Source: Devosia sp. (lineage in GTDB: Bacteria > Pseudomonadota > Alphaproteobacteria > Rhizobiales > Devosiaceae). From it: DNA of 9,791 bases. The notes under the pieces are model-generated. The model saw only the letters and a list, made by a program, of their open reading frames with translations. It was not told the origin of the DNA and made no database searches. The position numbers were made by a program, and so were the translations under genes. Positions 1 to 5,634 of this stretch are shown here, piece after piece (positions within the stretch are counted from its first letter, which is position 1; each line of letters starts with the position of its first letter). The stretch covers positions 1 to 9,791 of the forward strand of contig DROE01000303.1 of NCBI GenBank assembly GCA_011322005.1. Reading direction: 5' to 3'.

Positions 1-127
1 AGCACGCTTTCCGCCGCAAAAAACCGGCAAACAGAGAAAAAGCCGCGGCCAGCAGATAGGTCGCAGCCCGAGCAGGCCCGCACCCGGTTCTGAATTGCAG
101 TTTATGCTGGACCCGGCGGCCTCCGGT
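1..127. other. Unassigned left edge; possible end or start of a neighbouring gene
   Basis: No gene can be assigned securely here. On the + strand, frame 1 is open from the left edge to a TGA at 91-93 and would give a charged, Lys/Arg/Pro-rich tail of 30 residues, possibly the C-terminus of an upstream gene. On the minus strand, an ATG at 130-128 opens a frame that stays open to the left edge (43 codons). It reads as a basic N-terminus followed by a hydrophobic stretch (TYLLAAAFSLFAGFLRRK), which resembles a membrane anchor. That ATG has no ribosome binding site and lies inside the palindromic operator. The two readings exclude each other, and neither is strong on so short a stretch. Confidence 0.2.
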
Positions 128-135
128 CATATAAA
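108..135 (+). promoter_or_regulatory. Putative promoter of the ArsR-methyltransferase/metF operon
   Basis: A -35-like TGGACC (108-113) is followed after 16 bp by a -10-like TATAAA (130-135). They match the sigma-70 consensus at 4/6 and 5/6 positions. Transcription would start near 142, only about 10-20 nt before the candidate start codons at 151 and 163. The -10 box lies inside the left half of the palindrome at 128-149, so a bound repressor would block polymerase directly. The assignment rests on visual matching only. Confidence 0.4.
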
Positions 136-149
136 GACATCTTTATGTG
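128..149. promoter_or_regulatory. Palindromic operator, SahR/SamR-like
   Basis: The left half CATATAAAGA (128-137) and right half TCTTTATGTG (140-149) are inverted repeats matching at 9 of 10 positions, around a 2-bp CA centre. The inner 7 bp of each half match perfectly. AT-rich palindromes with an AAAGA..TCTTT core are, as I recall, the sites of ArsR-family SAM/SAH-responsive regulators of methionine-cycle genes in Proteobacteria (SahR/SamR). The site covers the presumed -10 box and ends one base before the first possible start codon of an ArsR-family gene. Autorepression of that gene and of metF is therefore the likely function. I saw no second copy of the site in the window. Confidence 0.7.
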
Positions 150-150
150 A

Positions 151-1110
151 TTGGGTGAGCCGGTGACCGGATTTGACGACTTTGTCGACATCATAAAGGC
201 CGCAGGGGAGGCAACCCGTCTGCGGCTGCTGGCGCTGCTGTCCCAGGGCGAGCTTTCGGTCAAGGATCTGACAGATATTCTTGGGCAGAGCCAGCCCCGG
301 GTCTCCCGACATCTCAAGCTGTTGGCGAGGGCGGGGCTGGTCGTGCGGGTTGCCGAAGGGTCCTGGGCCTATTTTCGCATAGCTGAAACCGGGGGGCGTG
401 CCGATTTTGTGCGCCGCCTGGTCGGGGAAATCGACCCAGAGGACCCAAGAATGACCCATGACCGCCTGGCACTTGAACGGGTTCGTAAAAGGCACCGGGA
501 GCAGGCGGAGGCCTATTTTTCCCGAATTGCGGCGAGTTGGGACACCATTCGCAGCCTGCATGTTCCCGAGTCCGCTCTGGAAGCCGCGATCGTTCAGGCG
601 GTTGGAGCAAACGATATGGAACATATGATTGATCTGGGTACCGGCACCGGGCGCATGCTGGAGTTGCTTTGCGGTGTATATCGGCGCGGTACGGGTATAG
701 ACAGTTCAAGGGAGATGATGGCCATCGCCCGGGCCAAACTGGCGGCAGCTTCAATTTTTCATGCTCATGTGCAACTGGGCGATATTTCGCGACTTGAGCC
801 TGATATCGGGCCGGCGGACCTGATAACGCTGCATCAGGTGCTGCATTATTTTGATGATCCCGGAACAATTATTGAACAGGCGGCGCCTTTACTGCGTAAG
901 AGGGGGCGCATGTTGATTGTTGACTTTGCCCCCCACGAACTGGAGTTTCTGCGCAAAGAACACGCGCACCGGCGCCTGGGGCTCAGTCAGGGTCAGATGG
1001 AGGGCTGGGCCGGGGCTGCAGGGCTTGAGATTTCCGGATTTGAGGCGTTTCCGAAAAAGGGGGCGGGGAAGGATCTGACGGCTTGCTTGTGGGTATTGAG
1101 TTCAACTTGA
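151..1110 (+). CDS. ArsR-family HTH regulator fused to a SAM-dependent methyltransferase domain
   Basis: The product has 319 residues in two parts. Residues about 9-90 form an ArsR-type winged helix, with the helix-turn-helix at about 37-58 (QSQPRVSRHLKLL is the recognition region). Residues about 115-300 form a class I methyltransferase with the SAM-binding motif I, DLGTGTGR, at 161-168, an acidic loop GIDSS and a motif with LHQVLHYFDDP from residue 227. The metal-binding ELCVCDL motif of arsenic-sensing ArsR reads ELSVKDL here (34-40), and only two Cys occur in the protein, so neither As/Zn sensing nor arsenite methylation is expected. The start is the TTG at 151, the first codon after an in-frame TGA. 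GTG at 163 is an alternative, with a poor, close GGGTGAG before it. The palindrome upstream and metF 35 nt downstream suggest a regulator of methionine metabolism whose methyltransferase domain may bind SAM or SAH. Its ligand and any catalytic activity are inference. Confidence 0.88.
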   Translation: MGEPVTGFDDFVDIIKAAGEATRLRLLALLSQGELSVKDLTDILGQSQPRVSRHLKLLARAGLVVRVAEGSWAYFRIAETGGRADFVRRLVGEIDPEDPRMTHDRLALERVRKRHREQAEAYFSRIAASWDTIRSLHVPESALEAAIVQAVGANDMEHMIDLGTGTGRMLELLCGVYRRGTGIDSSREMMAIARAKLAAASIFHAHVQLGDISRLEPDIGPADLITLHQVLHYFDDPGTIIEQAAPLLRKRGRMLIVDFAPHELEFLRKEHAHRRLGLSQGQMEGWAGAAGLEISGFEAFPKKGAGKDLTACLWVLSST

Positions 1111-1145
1111 ATGGCAACTTGTGACCAAACAAAAAGAAAAGGCCA

Positions 1146-2036
1146 ATGAGGACAACACAACCAGAAAAGCGAAAAAGCCGCCTTTCAGGGAGCAAAAGCC
1201 CCAAAATTGAAATGAGCTTTGAGTTTTTTCCGCCCAAAAGTGAGAAGGCCGAGCAGCATTTCTGGCAAAGTCTTGAAAAACTTGCGCCTCTTGATCCCCG
1301 TTTCGTCTCGGTAACCTACGGGGCGGGTGGCTCTACCCGCGAACGTACTCTGCGCATGGTCCGGCGCATCGCGGCGGAAACCGGTATTGAAGCGGCGGCT
1401 CATTTGACATGCGTTGATGCAAGCCGGGATGAAGTGGATGAGGTGGTGCGCGGATATAAAGAGGCCGGGGTCAGGCGCATCGTTGCGGTGCGCGGTGACC
1501 CATCGAACGGGGTTGGTGAAAAATTCACGCCGCATCCCACGGGTTATGCAAACGCCGTGGAACTGGTCGCTGGAATTGGCAAAATCGGCGACTTTGATAT
1601 TTCGGTCGCCGCCTATCCCGAAAAACACCCTGAGAGTGCAAACTGGGAACAGGACATTGACAATCTGAAACGCAAGCGCGACGCCGGGGCCGCCCGCGCG
1701 TTGACGCAGATGTTTTTCGACAATGACGATTATTGGCGGTTTCTGGAGCGGGTGGAAAAGGCGGGTCTTGATATGCCCATTGTGCCCGGTATCCAGCCCA
1801 TTCACAACTTTTCGCGCATAAGCGCTTTCGCCGCAAAGTGCGGTGCCAGCATGCCCGAGTGGATATCCTCGCGTTTTGAAGGGCTGGAGGAGGACCCTCA
1901 GACTCACGCGCTGGTAGCTGCATCCCTTGCGGCCGAGCAGGTTACCGAACTGGTGGACGGGGGGGTGACCCAGTTCCACTTCTTCACCATGAACCACGCC
2001 TCCCACGTTGTGGCGCTGGCCCGGGTTTTTGCCTGA
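1146..2036 (+). CDS. metF: 5,10-methylenetetrahydrofolate reductase
   Basis: This cytoplasmic FAD-dependent TIM-barrel enzyme reduces 5,10-methylene-THF to 5-methyl-THF, the methyl donor for methionine synthase. The 296-residue length equals that of E. coli MetF. Family motifs follow in order: FEFFPPK with catalytic Glu26 (E. coli Glu28), SVTYGAGGS, HLTC, AVRGDPS with Asp118 (E. coli Asp120, near the flavin), AAYPEKHPES, TQMFFDNDDY, PGIQPI and the C-terminal FHFFTMN. The first 20 residues are a basic, poorly conserved extension. The start is ATG 1146, preceded by AAAAGG at 1137-1142, which is a weak and close ribosome binding site. The gene follows the ArsR-methyltransferase gene by 35 nt without a visible terminator, so the two probably form one operon under the operator at 128-149. 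Confidence 0.97.
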   Translation: MRTTQPEKRKSRLSGSKSPKIEMSFEFFPPKSEKAEQHFWQSLEKLAPLDPRFVSVTYGAGGSTRERTLRMVRRIAAETGIEAAAHLTCVDASRDEVDEVVRGYKEAGVRRIVAVRGDPSNGVGEKFTPHPTGYANAVELVAGIGKIGDFDISVAAYPEKHPESANWEQDIDNLKRKRDAGAARALTQMFFDNDDYWRFLERVEKAGLDMPIVPGIQPIHNFSRISAFAAKCGASMPEWISSRFEGLEEDPQTHALVAASLAAEQVTELVDGGVTQFHFFTMNHASHVVALARVFA

Positions 2037-2129
2037 GCGGGGAGGAAGCTTGGGGGGCAGCAAATCATAAAACAGCCACTTTTTTGACCTTTTTTTCAGG
2101 TGCGGGGGCACCAGAAGAGGACAGGGTGC

Positions 2130-2783
2130 ATGGGAATTCCCCGGTTAGGCATTTCTTTTTTTGGACCTGGAGTGGCGGTTTTGGCGCTGTCGGCGGGTCT
2201 GGCTTTTTCTCAAACAGCTGGCACAGGCTCAGGGGGCTACAGGTTAGAGGCCCCGCCCGTTTTGACAAGTGCTCCGCAACCGGCGCTGCGGCCTGGGTTT
2301 GGCGGTCAGCCCGATTCGCTGCTTGCAGGTCTTGGTGTTGGCGAAGGAGAAGTGTGCGCCGATCTTGATGCGCAGTTTCTTGAAGTCTGCGCTGACAGCT
2401 CGCCGGGCTTGAATCCTGTTTCTTTGCCAAGCGCTTCGGGCATGCCAACTGCTGGCATGGAGGTGGTCGCGGCGGAGTTGCGGCCGGCTTTTGAACCCAA
2501 CCCGCAAGCGACACATCCGCCGATTCCCCTTTCAGCCTCCTTGAGACCAATTCTGGAGGTCTATCCCCACGATGTCTCGCTTATCCAGTCGGTGCGCTCG
2601 GTTTCCGGGGACCCTCTGGTGCACCAAGAGGTCAAAGGCAGTTGGCCGCGCCGGCTTGACCGGGTCAATGTGCTGACGGGCGCTGAAAAATATGCAGCGG
2701 CGCAGGGTGTTGAGGGCAGTTCCTTCCTCAAGGCATGGTGGCATGCGCAAAACAGCAATCAAGATGTCCCTCCGCCGAAATAA
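2130..2783 (+). CDS. Hypothetical protein with signal peptide
   Basis: I do not recognise this 217-residue product. It begins with a likely Sec signal peptide: a short basic start (MGIPRLG), a hydrophobic core to about residue 24, and a possible signal peptidase I site after AFS. The exported part is rich in Pro, Gly, Ala and Ser, with one Cys pair in a short CAD...CAD repeat (CADLDAQFLEVCAD), and a more ordered-looking C-terminal third that ends in a Pro-rich tail. ATG 2130 is chosen because AGAGGACAGGG precedes it and the signal peptide then starts properly; the frame also has a GTG at 2100. It follows metF by 93 nt, so it may be transcribed with it. Codon choice is less biased than in the neighbours, as for a poorly conserved gene. 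The export prediction is fairly firm, but the function is unknown. Confidence 0.6.
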   Translation: MGIPRLGISFFGPGVAVLALSAGLAFSQTAGTGSGGYRLEAPPVLTSAPQPALRPGFGGQPDSLLAGLGVGEGEVCADLDAQFLEVCADSSPGLNPVSLPSASGMPTAGMEVVAAELRPAFEPNPQATHPPIPLSASLRPILEVYPHDVSLIQSVRSVSGDPLVHQEVKGSWPRRLDRVNVLTGAEKYAAAQGVEGSSFLKAWWHAQNSNQDVPPPK

Positions 2784-2823
2784 GGGTGGGAATCATTTTA
2801 CGTGGTGTGCAATCAGGTAACGC

Positions 2824-2851
2824 TTGAAACCTGTCATTGTGGTGCTATTTT
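2824..2851 (+). promoter_or_regulatory. Putative promoter for the TerB–DnaJ gene
   Basis: TTGAAA (2824-2829) and TATTTT (2846-2851) are separated by 16 bp, in an otherwise noncoding 143-nt gap ahead of the TerB–DnaJ gene. The match is good, but it was judged by eye only. The rest of the gap (2784-2926) shows no terminator hairpin or other structure that I could support. Confidence 0.4.
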
Positions 2852-2926
2852 ACTTTATGGGTTTGGATGGCGTGAACTCCGGGCGGGTTGTTCGGCTGGC
2901 TTGTCCCATCGGGCAGGGACGGTTTC

Positions 2927-3598
2927 ATGTCAATCTGGCAACGCATCGGGAAAACACTTGAACCTCTGGGCAATGCGCTCGACCCGGACAAATGGCTGCC
3001 CGGGGGCAAGGACGCGGCCTTTACGCTGGCGCTGGTGGCGCTTTCGGCCAAAATGGCGGTCGCCGATGGAGTGGTGAGCATCTCTGAGGTGCGCGCATTC
3101 CGGAGCATTGTGGAGATTCCCGCCGGGGAATCCGAGCAGGTTGAGCGTTTTTTTTCGCTGGCCCAGCGTGATGTGGCCGGTTACCGCTCTTATGCGCGCA
3201 AAATCCGCAGGCTGTTTCAGGATAGTCCCGAAACGCTCGAACATGTGCTTGACGCTCTGTTTCATATCGCATCGGCCGATGGCATGATTCACGAGGGCGA
3301 GTTGGAATATCTCAGGAATGTGGCGGATATATTCGGCTTTGACAGCGCGCGTTTCGAGCAGATTGCGGCCCAGTTTATCCTGGGAGACGGCGCGCGCGAC
3401 CCCTATCTGGTTCTTGGACTGGTGCCTGAAGCCAGTGACGAGGAAGTCAAACGGGTTTACCGGCGTCTTGTCCTGGAGCATCACCCGGACCGGCTGATGG
3501 CCAAAGGGGTGCCCGAGGAGTTGATTGGGATGGCCACGGCCCGGGTCGCGGCGATAAATGCGGCCTATGATGTTATAGCAAGGGCGCGCGGGTTGTAA
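2927..3598 (+). CDS. TerB–DnaJ domain co-chaperone, DjlA-like
   Basis: The 223-residue product has a TerB-like all-helical domain (about 25-145, with the paired motifs MAVADGVVSISE and IASADGMIHEGE typical of this fold) followed by a C-terminal J-domain (about 157-223). The J-domain starts with DPYLVLGL and contains the HPD triad at 186-188, which stimulates the ATPase of DnaK. The order TerB then J-domain is that of DjlA. Unlike E. coli DjlA, there is no N-terminal membrane anchor, so the protein should be cytoplasmic. ATG 2927 is preceded by AGGGAC at 2915-2920, a well-spaced ribosome binding site; the frame also opens earlier, at 2888, without such a site. The gene lies just upstream of rnpB. 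Client and role are unknown. Confidence 0.88.
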   Translation: MSIWQRIGKTLEPLGNALDPDKWLPGGKDAAFTLALVALSAKMAVADGVVSISEVRAFRSIVEIPAGESEQVERFFSLAQRDVAGYRSYARKIRRLFQDSPETLEHVLDALFHIASADGMIHEGELEYLRNVADIFGFDSARFEQIAAQFILGDGARDPYLVLGLVPEASDEEVKRVYRRLVLEHHPDRLMAKGVPEELIGMATARVAAINAAYDVIARARGL

Positions 3599-3634
3599 CT
3601 CCGCTGCAATTGGGGTGCGTGACAAAATAATCGG

Positions 3635-3663
3635 TTCGACAGCGCCGCAAAATGACCTATATA
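3635..3663 (+). promoter_or_regulatory. rnpB promoter
   Basis: TTCGAC (3635-3640) and TATATA (3658-3663) are separated by exactly 17 bp. Transcription would start about 6 bp further on, which coincides with the 5' end of RNase P RNA deduced from the P1 helix (3669). The agreement between the predicted start and the RNA fold makes this the best-supported promoter in the window. Confidence 0.7.
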
Positions 3664-3668
3664 TCAGG

Positions 3669-4078
3669 TGCCAGTTGACCGGGTGACCGCTTCCGGCCTT
3701 CCCCAGCGGGAAGGAACCGGGGGAGGAAAGTCCGGGCTCCACGGAAACACGGTGCCGGGTAACGCCCGGCGGGGGCGACCCCAGGGAAAGTGCCACAGAA
3801 AGCAGACTACCTTTCCGGGCGTGAGCGCGGGAGGGAAAAGGTGAAAGGGTGCGGTAAGAGCGCACCGCGGGCCTGGCAACAGGGCCGGCAGGGCAAACCC
3901 CACCGGGAGCAAGACCAAATAGGGATGACGCCGGGGGCAACCCCAGGACCAGGATTTTCGGGTTAGTCATCCGGGTTGGTCGCACGAGGCGCAAAAGCAA
4001 TTTTGCGTCCCAGATGAATGGTCACCACGCATCAGGAGACTGGTGCCCTACAGAACCCGGCTTACAGGTCAACTGGCA
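3669..4078 (+). ncRNA. rnpB: RNase P RNA, bacterial type A
   Basis: This is the catalytic RNA of RNase P, which removes 5' leaders from tRNA precursors together with the protein RnpA. The universally conserved segments are present: GAGGAAAGTCCGGGCTCC (3723-3740, 5' strand of P4), AGGGAAAGTGCCACAGAAA near 3783-3801, GGTGCGGTAAGAGCGCACC around 3848-3866, GCAAGACCAAATAGGG near 3909-3924, and ACAGAACCCGGCTTACAG (4050-4067, the 3' strand of P4). The ends are set by a perfect 12-bp P1 helix: TGCCAGTTGACC (3669-3680) pairs with GGTCAACTGGCA (4067-4078). CCTTCCC/GGGAAGG near the 5' end forms P3. The length of about 410 nt is usual for type A. No obvious intrinsic terminator follows. The neighbourhood of a TerB–DnaJ gene and the dcw cluster is one I associate with alphaproteobacteria. 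Confidence 0.97.
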
Positions 4079-4240
4079 TTCTGTTATACCCCGCGCGAAG
4101 CTGGCGCCCGCGCATGGTTAAGGGAAACAAAATCTTAAAGCTCATCCTGCAAAATGGAGCCGACCTTTTCCCGTTTTTTGGGAAATCCTGTACCACCGGG
4201 CAACAAACCCCGGGAAACGGGCGTGGAGTAGAACCGAAAT
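4079..4240 (+). other. Leader between rnpB and rsmH with possible hairpins
   Basis: No convincing gene, no mraZ remnant and no clear promoter are seen here. A perfect 6-bp hairpin, TTTCCC (4167-4172) with GGGAAA (4180-4185), is not followed by a T-run and so is not a standard terminator. Nearer to rsmH, CCGGG (4196-4200) can pair with CCCGG (4209-4213), and the latter segment can instead form CCCG (4209-4212) with CGGG (4218-4221). CCAC (4193-4196) could also pair with GTGG (4223-4226), which is part of the rsmH ribosome binding site TGGAG (4224-4228). Whether these matter is speculation; structured GC-rich leaders arise by chance. Confidence 0.3.
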
Positions 4241-5254
4241 ATGGGCACAAACCACCAGAATTCCACTGCCGGGAAACTGCTCGCCCACCGGCCGGTGATG
4301 CTTAGGGAGATGCTGGAGGTTTTGGGGCCGGTTGGGGGGCTGCGTATCATTGATGGCACCTTTGGAGCAGGGGGATATTCGCGGGCTCTGCTTAACAGGA
4401 ATGCCAGGGTGACAGCGATTGACCGCGATCCCGGTGTGCAACGTTCCGCAGAAGAATTGGCGCAGGAATTCGGGTCATCCTTCCGGTTTGTTCGGGGTCG
4501 GTTCGGTGAGATGGACAAGCTTGCAGAGGCTGCGGGTGCAGCCGGACCTGATGCGATTGTTCTGGATATCGGGGTCAGTTCCATGCAGCTTGATGATGCA
4601 ACACGGGGCTTCTCGTTCATGCGCGAGGGACCGCTGGACATGCGCATGGGGGGAGCGGGCAAAACTGCCGCCGATATTGTCAACACCTACGACCAGAGGG
4701 CCCTGGGCGAAATTCTCTTTGCCTTTGGAGAAGAAAGAAAATCCACAAGGATTGCCGGAGCCGTGGTGGAGGCACGCAAAGAGAGTCCCATCAGAACCAC
4801 ACTGGAACTTGCTGATATCATTGAAGAAACCATCGGGCGCAAACCCGGCGGCAACCATCCGGCGACGAAGACATTTCAGGCATTGCGCATCGCAGTGAAC
4901 GCTGAGTTTGACGAACTGGTCGAAGGGTTGTTCGCGGCGGAACGACTGTTATCCGAGGGCGGTAAACTGGTCGTGGTTACGTTTCATTCGCTCGAAGACC
5001 GAATTGTGAAAAGGTTTTTTGCTGGAGCGAAAAAGTCAGGCCAGCAATCACGGCATTTGCCCCCCGCAGAGGTTGAAGCGGTGCGCTGGGCACCGGTTGC
5101 CAAGGCAGCAAAACCCTCAGTCGCCGAAATTGAGGCCAATCCGCGCGCGCGCTCGGCCACTCTGCGCTGGGCCGCCCGTACCGGTGAGGAGGCGCGAACG
5201 GTTTCGTTTGCGGGTCTGGGCGTTCCCCTGAGCAGTTTAAGGGGGGCGGCATGA
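4241..5254 (+). CDS. rsmH: 16S rRNA (cytosine1402-N4)-methyltransferase
   Basis: RsmH (MraW) transfers a methyl group from SAM to N4 of C1402 in the P-site region of 16S rRNA. The product has 337 residues, a normal length for this family. Visible motifs are HRPVML (16-21), the SAM-binding IIDGTFGAGG (36-45), AIDRDP (59-64), VLDIGVSSMQLDD with Asp109 followed by RGFSF and GPLDMRM, then KTFQALRIAVN, TFHSLEDRIVK and the C-terminal NPRARSATLR. The start is ATG 4241; TGGAG at 4224-4228 lies 12 nt upstream, a rather long spacing. It is the first gene of the dcw cluster here, and its stop overlaps the ftsL start as ATGA. Cytoplasmic. Confidence 0.97.
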   Translation: MGTNHQNSTAGKLLAHRPVMLREMLEVLGPVGGLRIIDGTFGAGGYSRALLNRNARVTAIDRDPGVQRSAEELAQEFGSSFRFVRGRFGEMDKLAEAAGAAGPDAIVLDIGVSSMQLDDATRGFSFMREGPLDMRMGGAGKTAADIVNTYDQRALGEILFAFGEERKSTRIAGAVVEARKESPIRTTLELADIIEETIGRKPGGNHPATKTFQALRIAVNAEFDELVEGLFAAERLLSEGGKLVVVTFHSLEDRIVKRFFAGAKKSGQQSRHLPPAEVEAVRWAPVAKAAKPSVAEIEANPRARSATLRWAARTGEEARTVSFAGLGVPLSSLRGAA

Positions 5255-5634
5255 TAAAAGGCATCAATCTGGTGTTGCTCGTCACCTCGGTTGTTGCACT
5301 GGTGGGGGTTTATGCCATCAAGTACCAATCCGAGGCCATTGCCAACGACATGCATGCGCTGCAGCGCGCTGTGAACCAGCAGCGGGGCAACCTGTCTTTG
5401 CTGAAGGCGGACTGGGCCTATCTTACCCAGCCCGCAACTATTGCGCCGCTGGTGGCGCGCTATTCCGAGGCCCTTGGCCTTGAAACCCTGAAAGCGGAAC
5501 AGTTTGGAACGATTTCTGAACTGCCCATGCGGCCCCAGATTGCCAACGACGCGGCACTGACCGCCCTGTTTGCGGCGCTGGACGCAGGCGTTGATCCCAT
5601 CGGAGACAAACTGGCGGAGCTTCTGGAACAATGA
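5251..5634 (+). CDS. ftsL: Cell division protein FtsL
   Basis: FtsL is a small bitopic inner-membrane protein that forms a complex with FtsB and FtsQ and helps activate septal wall synthesis by FtsWI. The 127-residue product has one membrane segment (about 5-23, NLVLLVTSVVALVGVYAIK) followed by a periplasmic heptad-like coiled coil (about 26-55). Next comes the motif LKADWAYLTQPATI, which matches the pattern of alphaproteobacterial FtsL (AEWAYLNQP). FtsL sequences diverge strongly, so the call rests on topology, this motif and position between rsmH and ftsI. The start ATG overlaps the rsmH stop by 4 bp (ATGA), and its own stop overlaps ftsI the same way, so translation is probably coupled. 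Confidence 0.92.
   Translation: MIKGINLVLLVTSVVALVGVYAIKYQSEAIANDMHALQRAVNQQRGNLSLLKADWAYLTQPATIAPLVARYSEALGLETLKAEQFGTISELPMRPQIANDAALTALFAALDAGVDPIGDKLAELLEQ

Noticed and set aside
151..1110. Arsenic resistance regulator or arsenite methyltransferase
   Set aside because: The metal-binding Cys motif is absent from the DNA-binding domain and the methyltransferase half lacks the set of Cys needed for arsenite binding; no arsenic genes nearby.
1185..2111. 308-codon open frame on the minus strand opposite metF
   Set aside because: It is the antisense shadow of a clear metF with all family motifs; the translated protein shows no recognisable family.
2037..2112. T-runs (2080-2085 and 2090-2096) and a GGTGC/GCACC hairpin (2099-2112) after metF
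   Set aside because: The hairpin comes after the T-runs on the + strand, so it is not an intrinsic terminator; TTGACC at 2084-2089 has no -10 box at the right distance.
2930..4000. 356-codon open frame on the minus strand
   Set aside because: It runs opposite both the TerB–DnaJ gene and rnpB, a structured RNA, which explains the open frame; no recognisable protein motifs.
4154..4231. 25-codon + strand frame whose TAG overlaps the rsmH ribosome binding site region
   Set aside because: Position resembles a leader peptide, but there is no ribosome binding site and no meaningful sequence; not enough to call.
4018..4305. 95-codon + strand frame across the rnpB 3' end and rsmH start
   Set aside because: It begins inside rnpB, overlaps rsmH in another frame, and does not resemble MraZ or another known protein.
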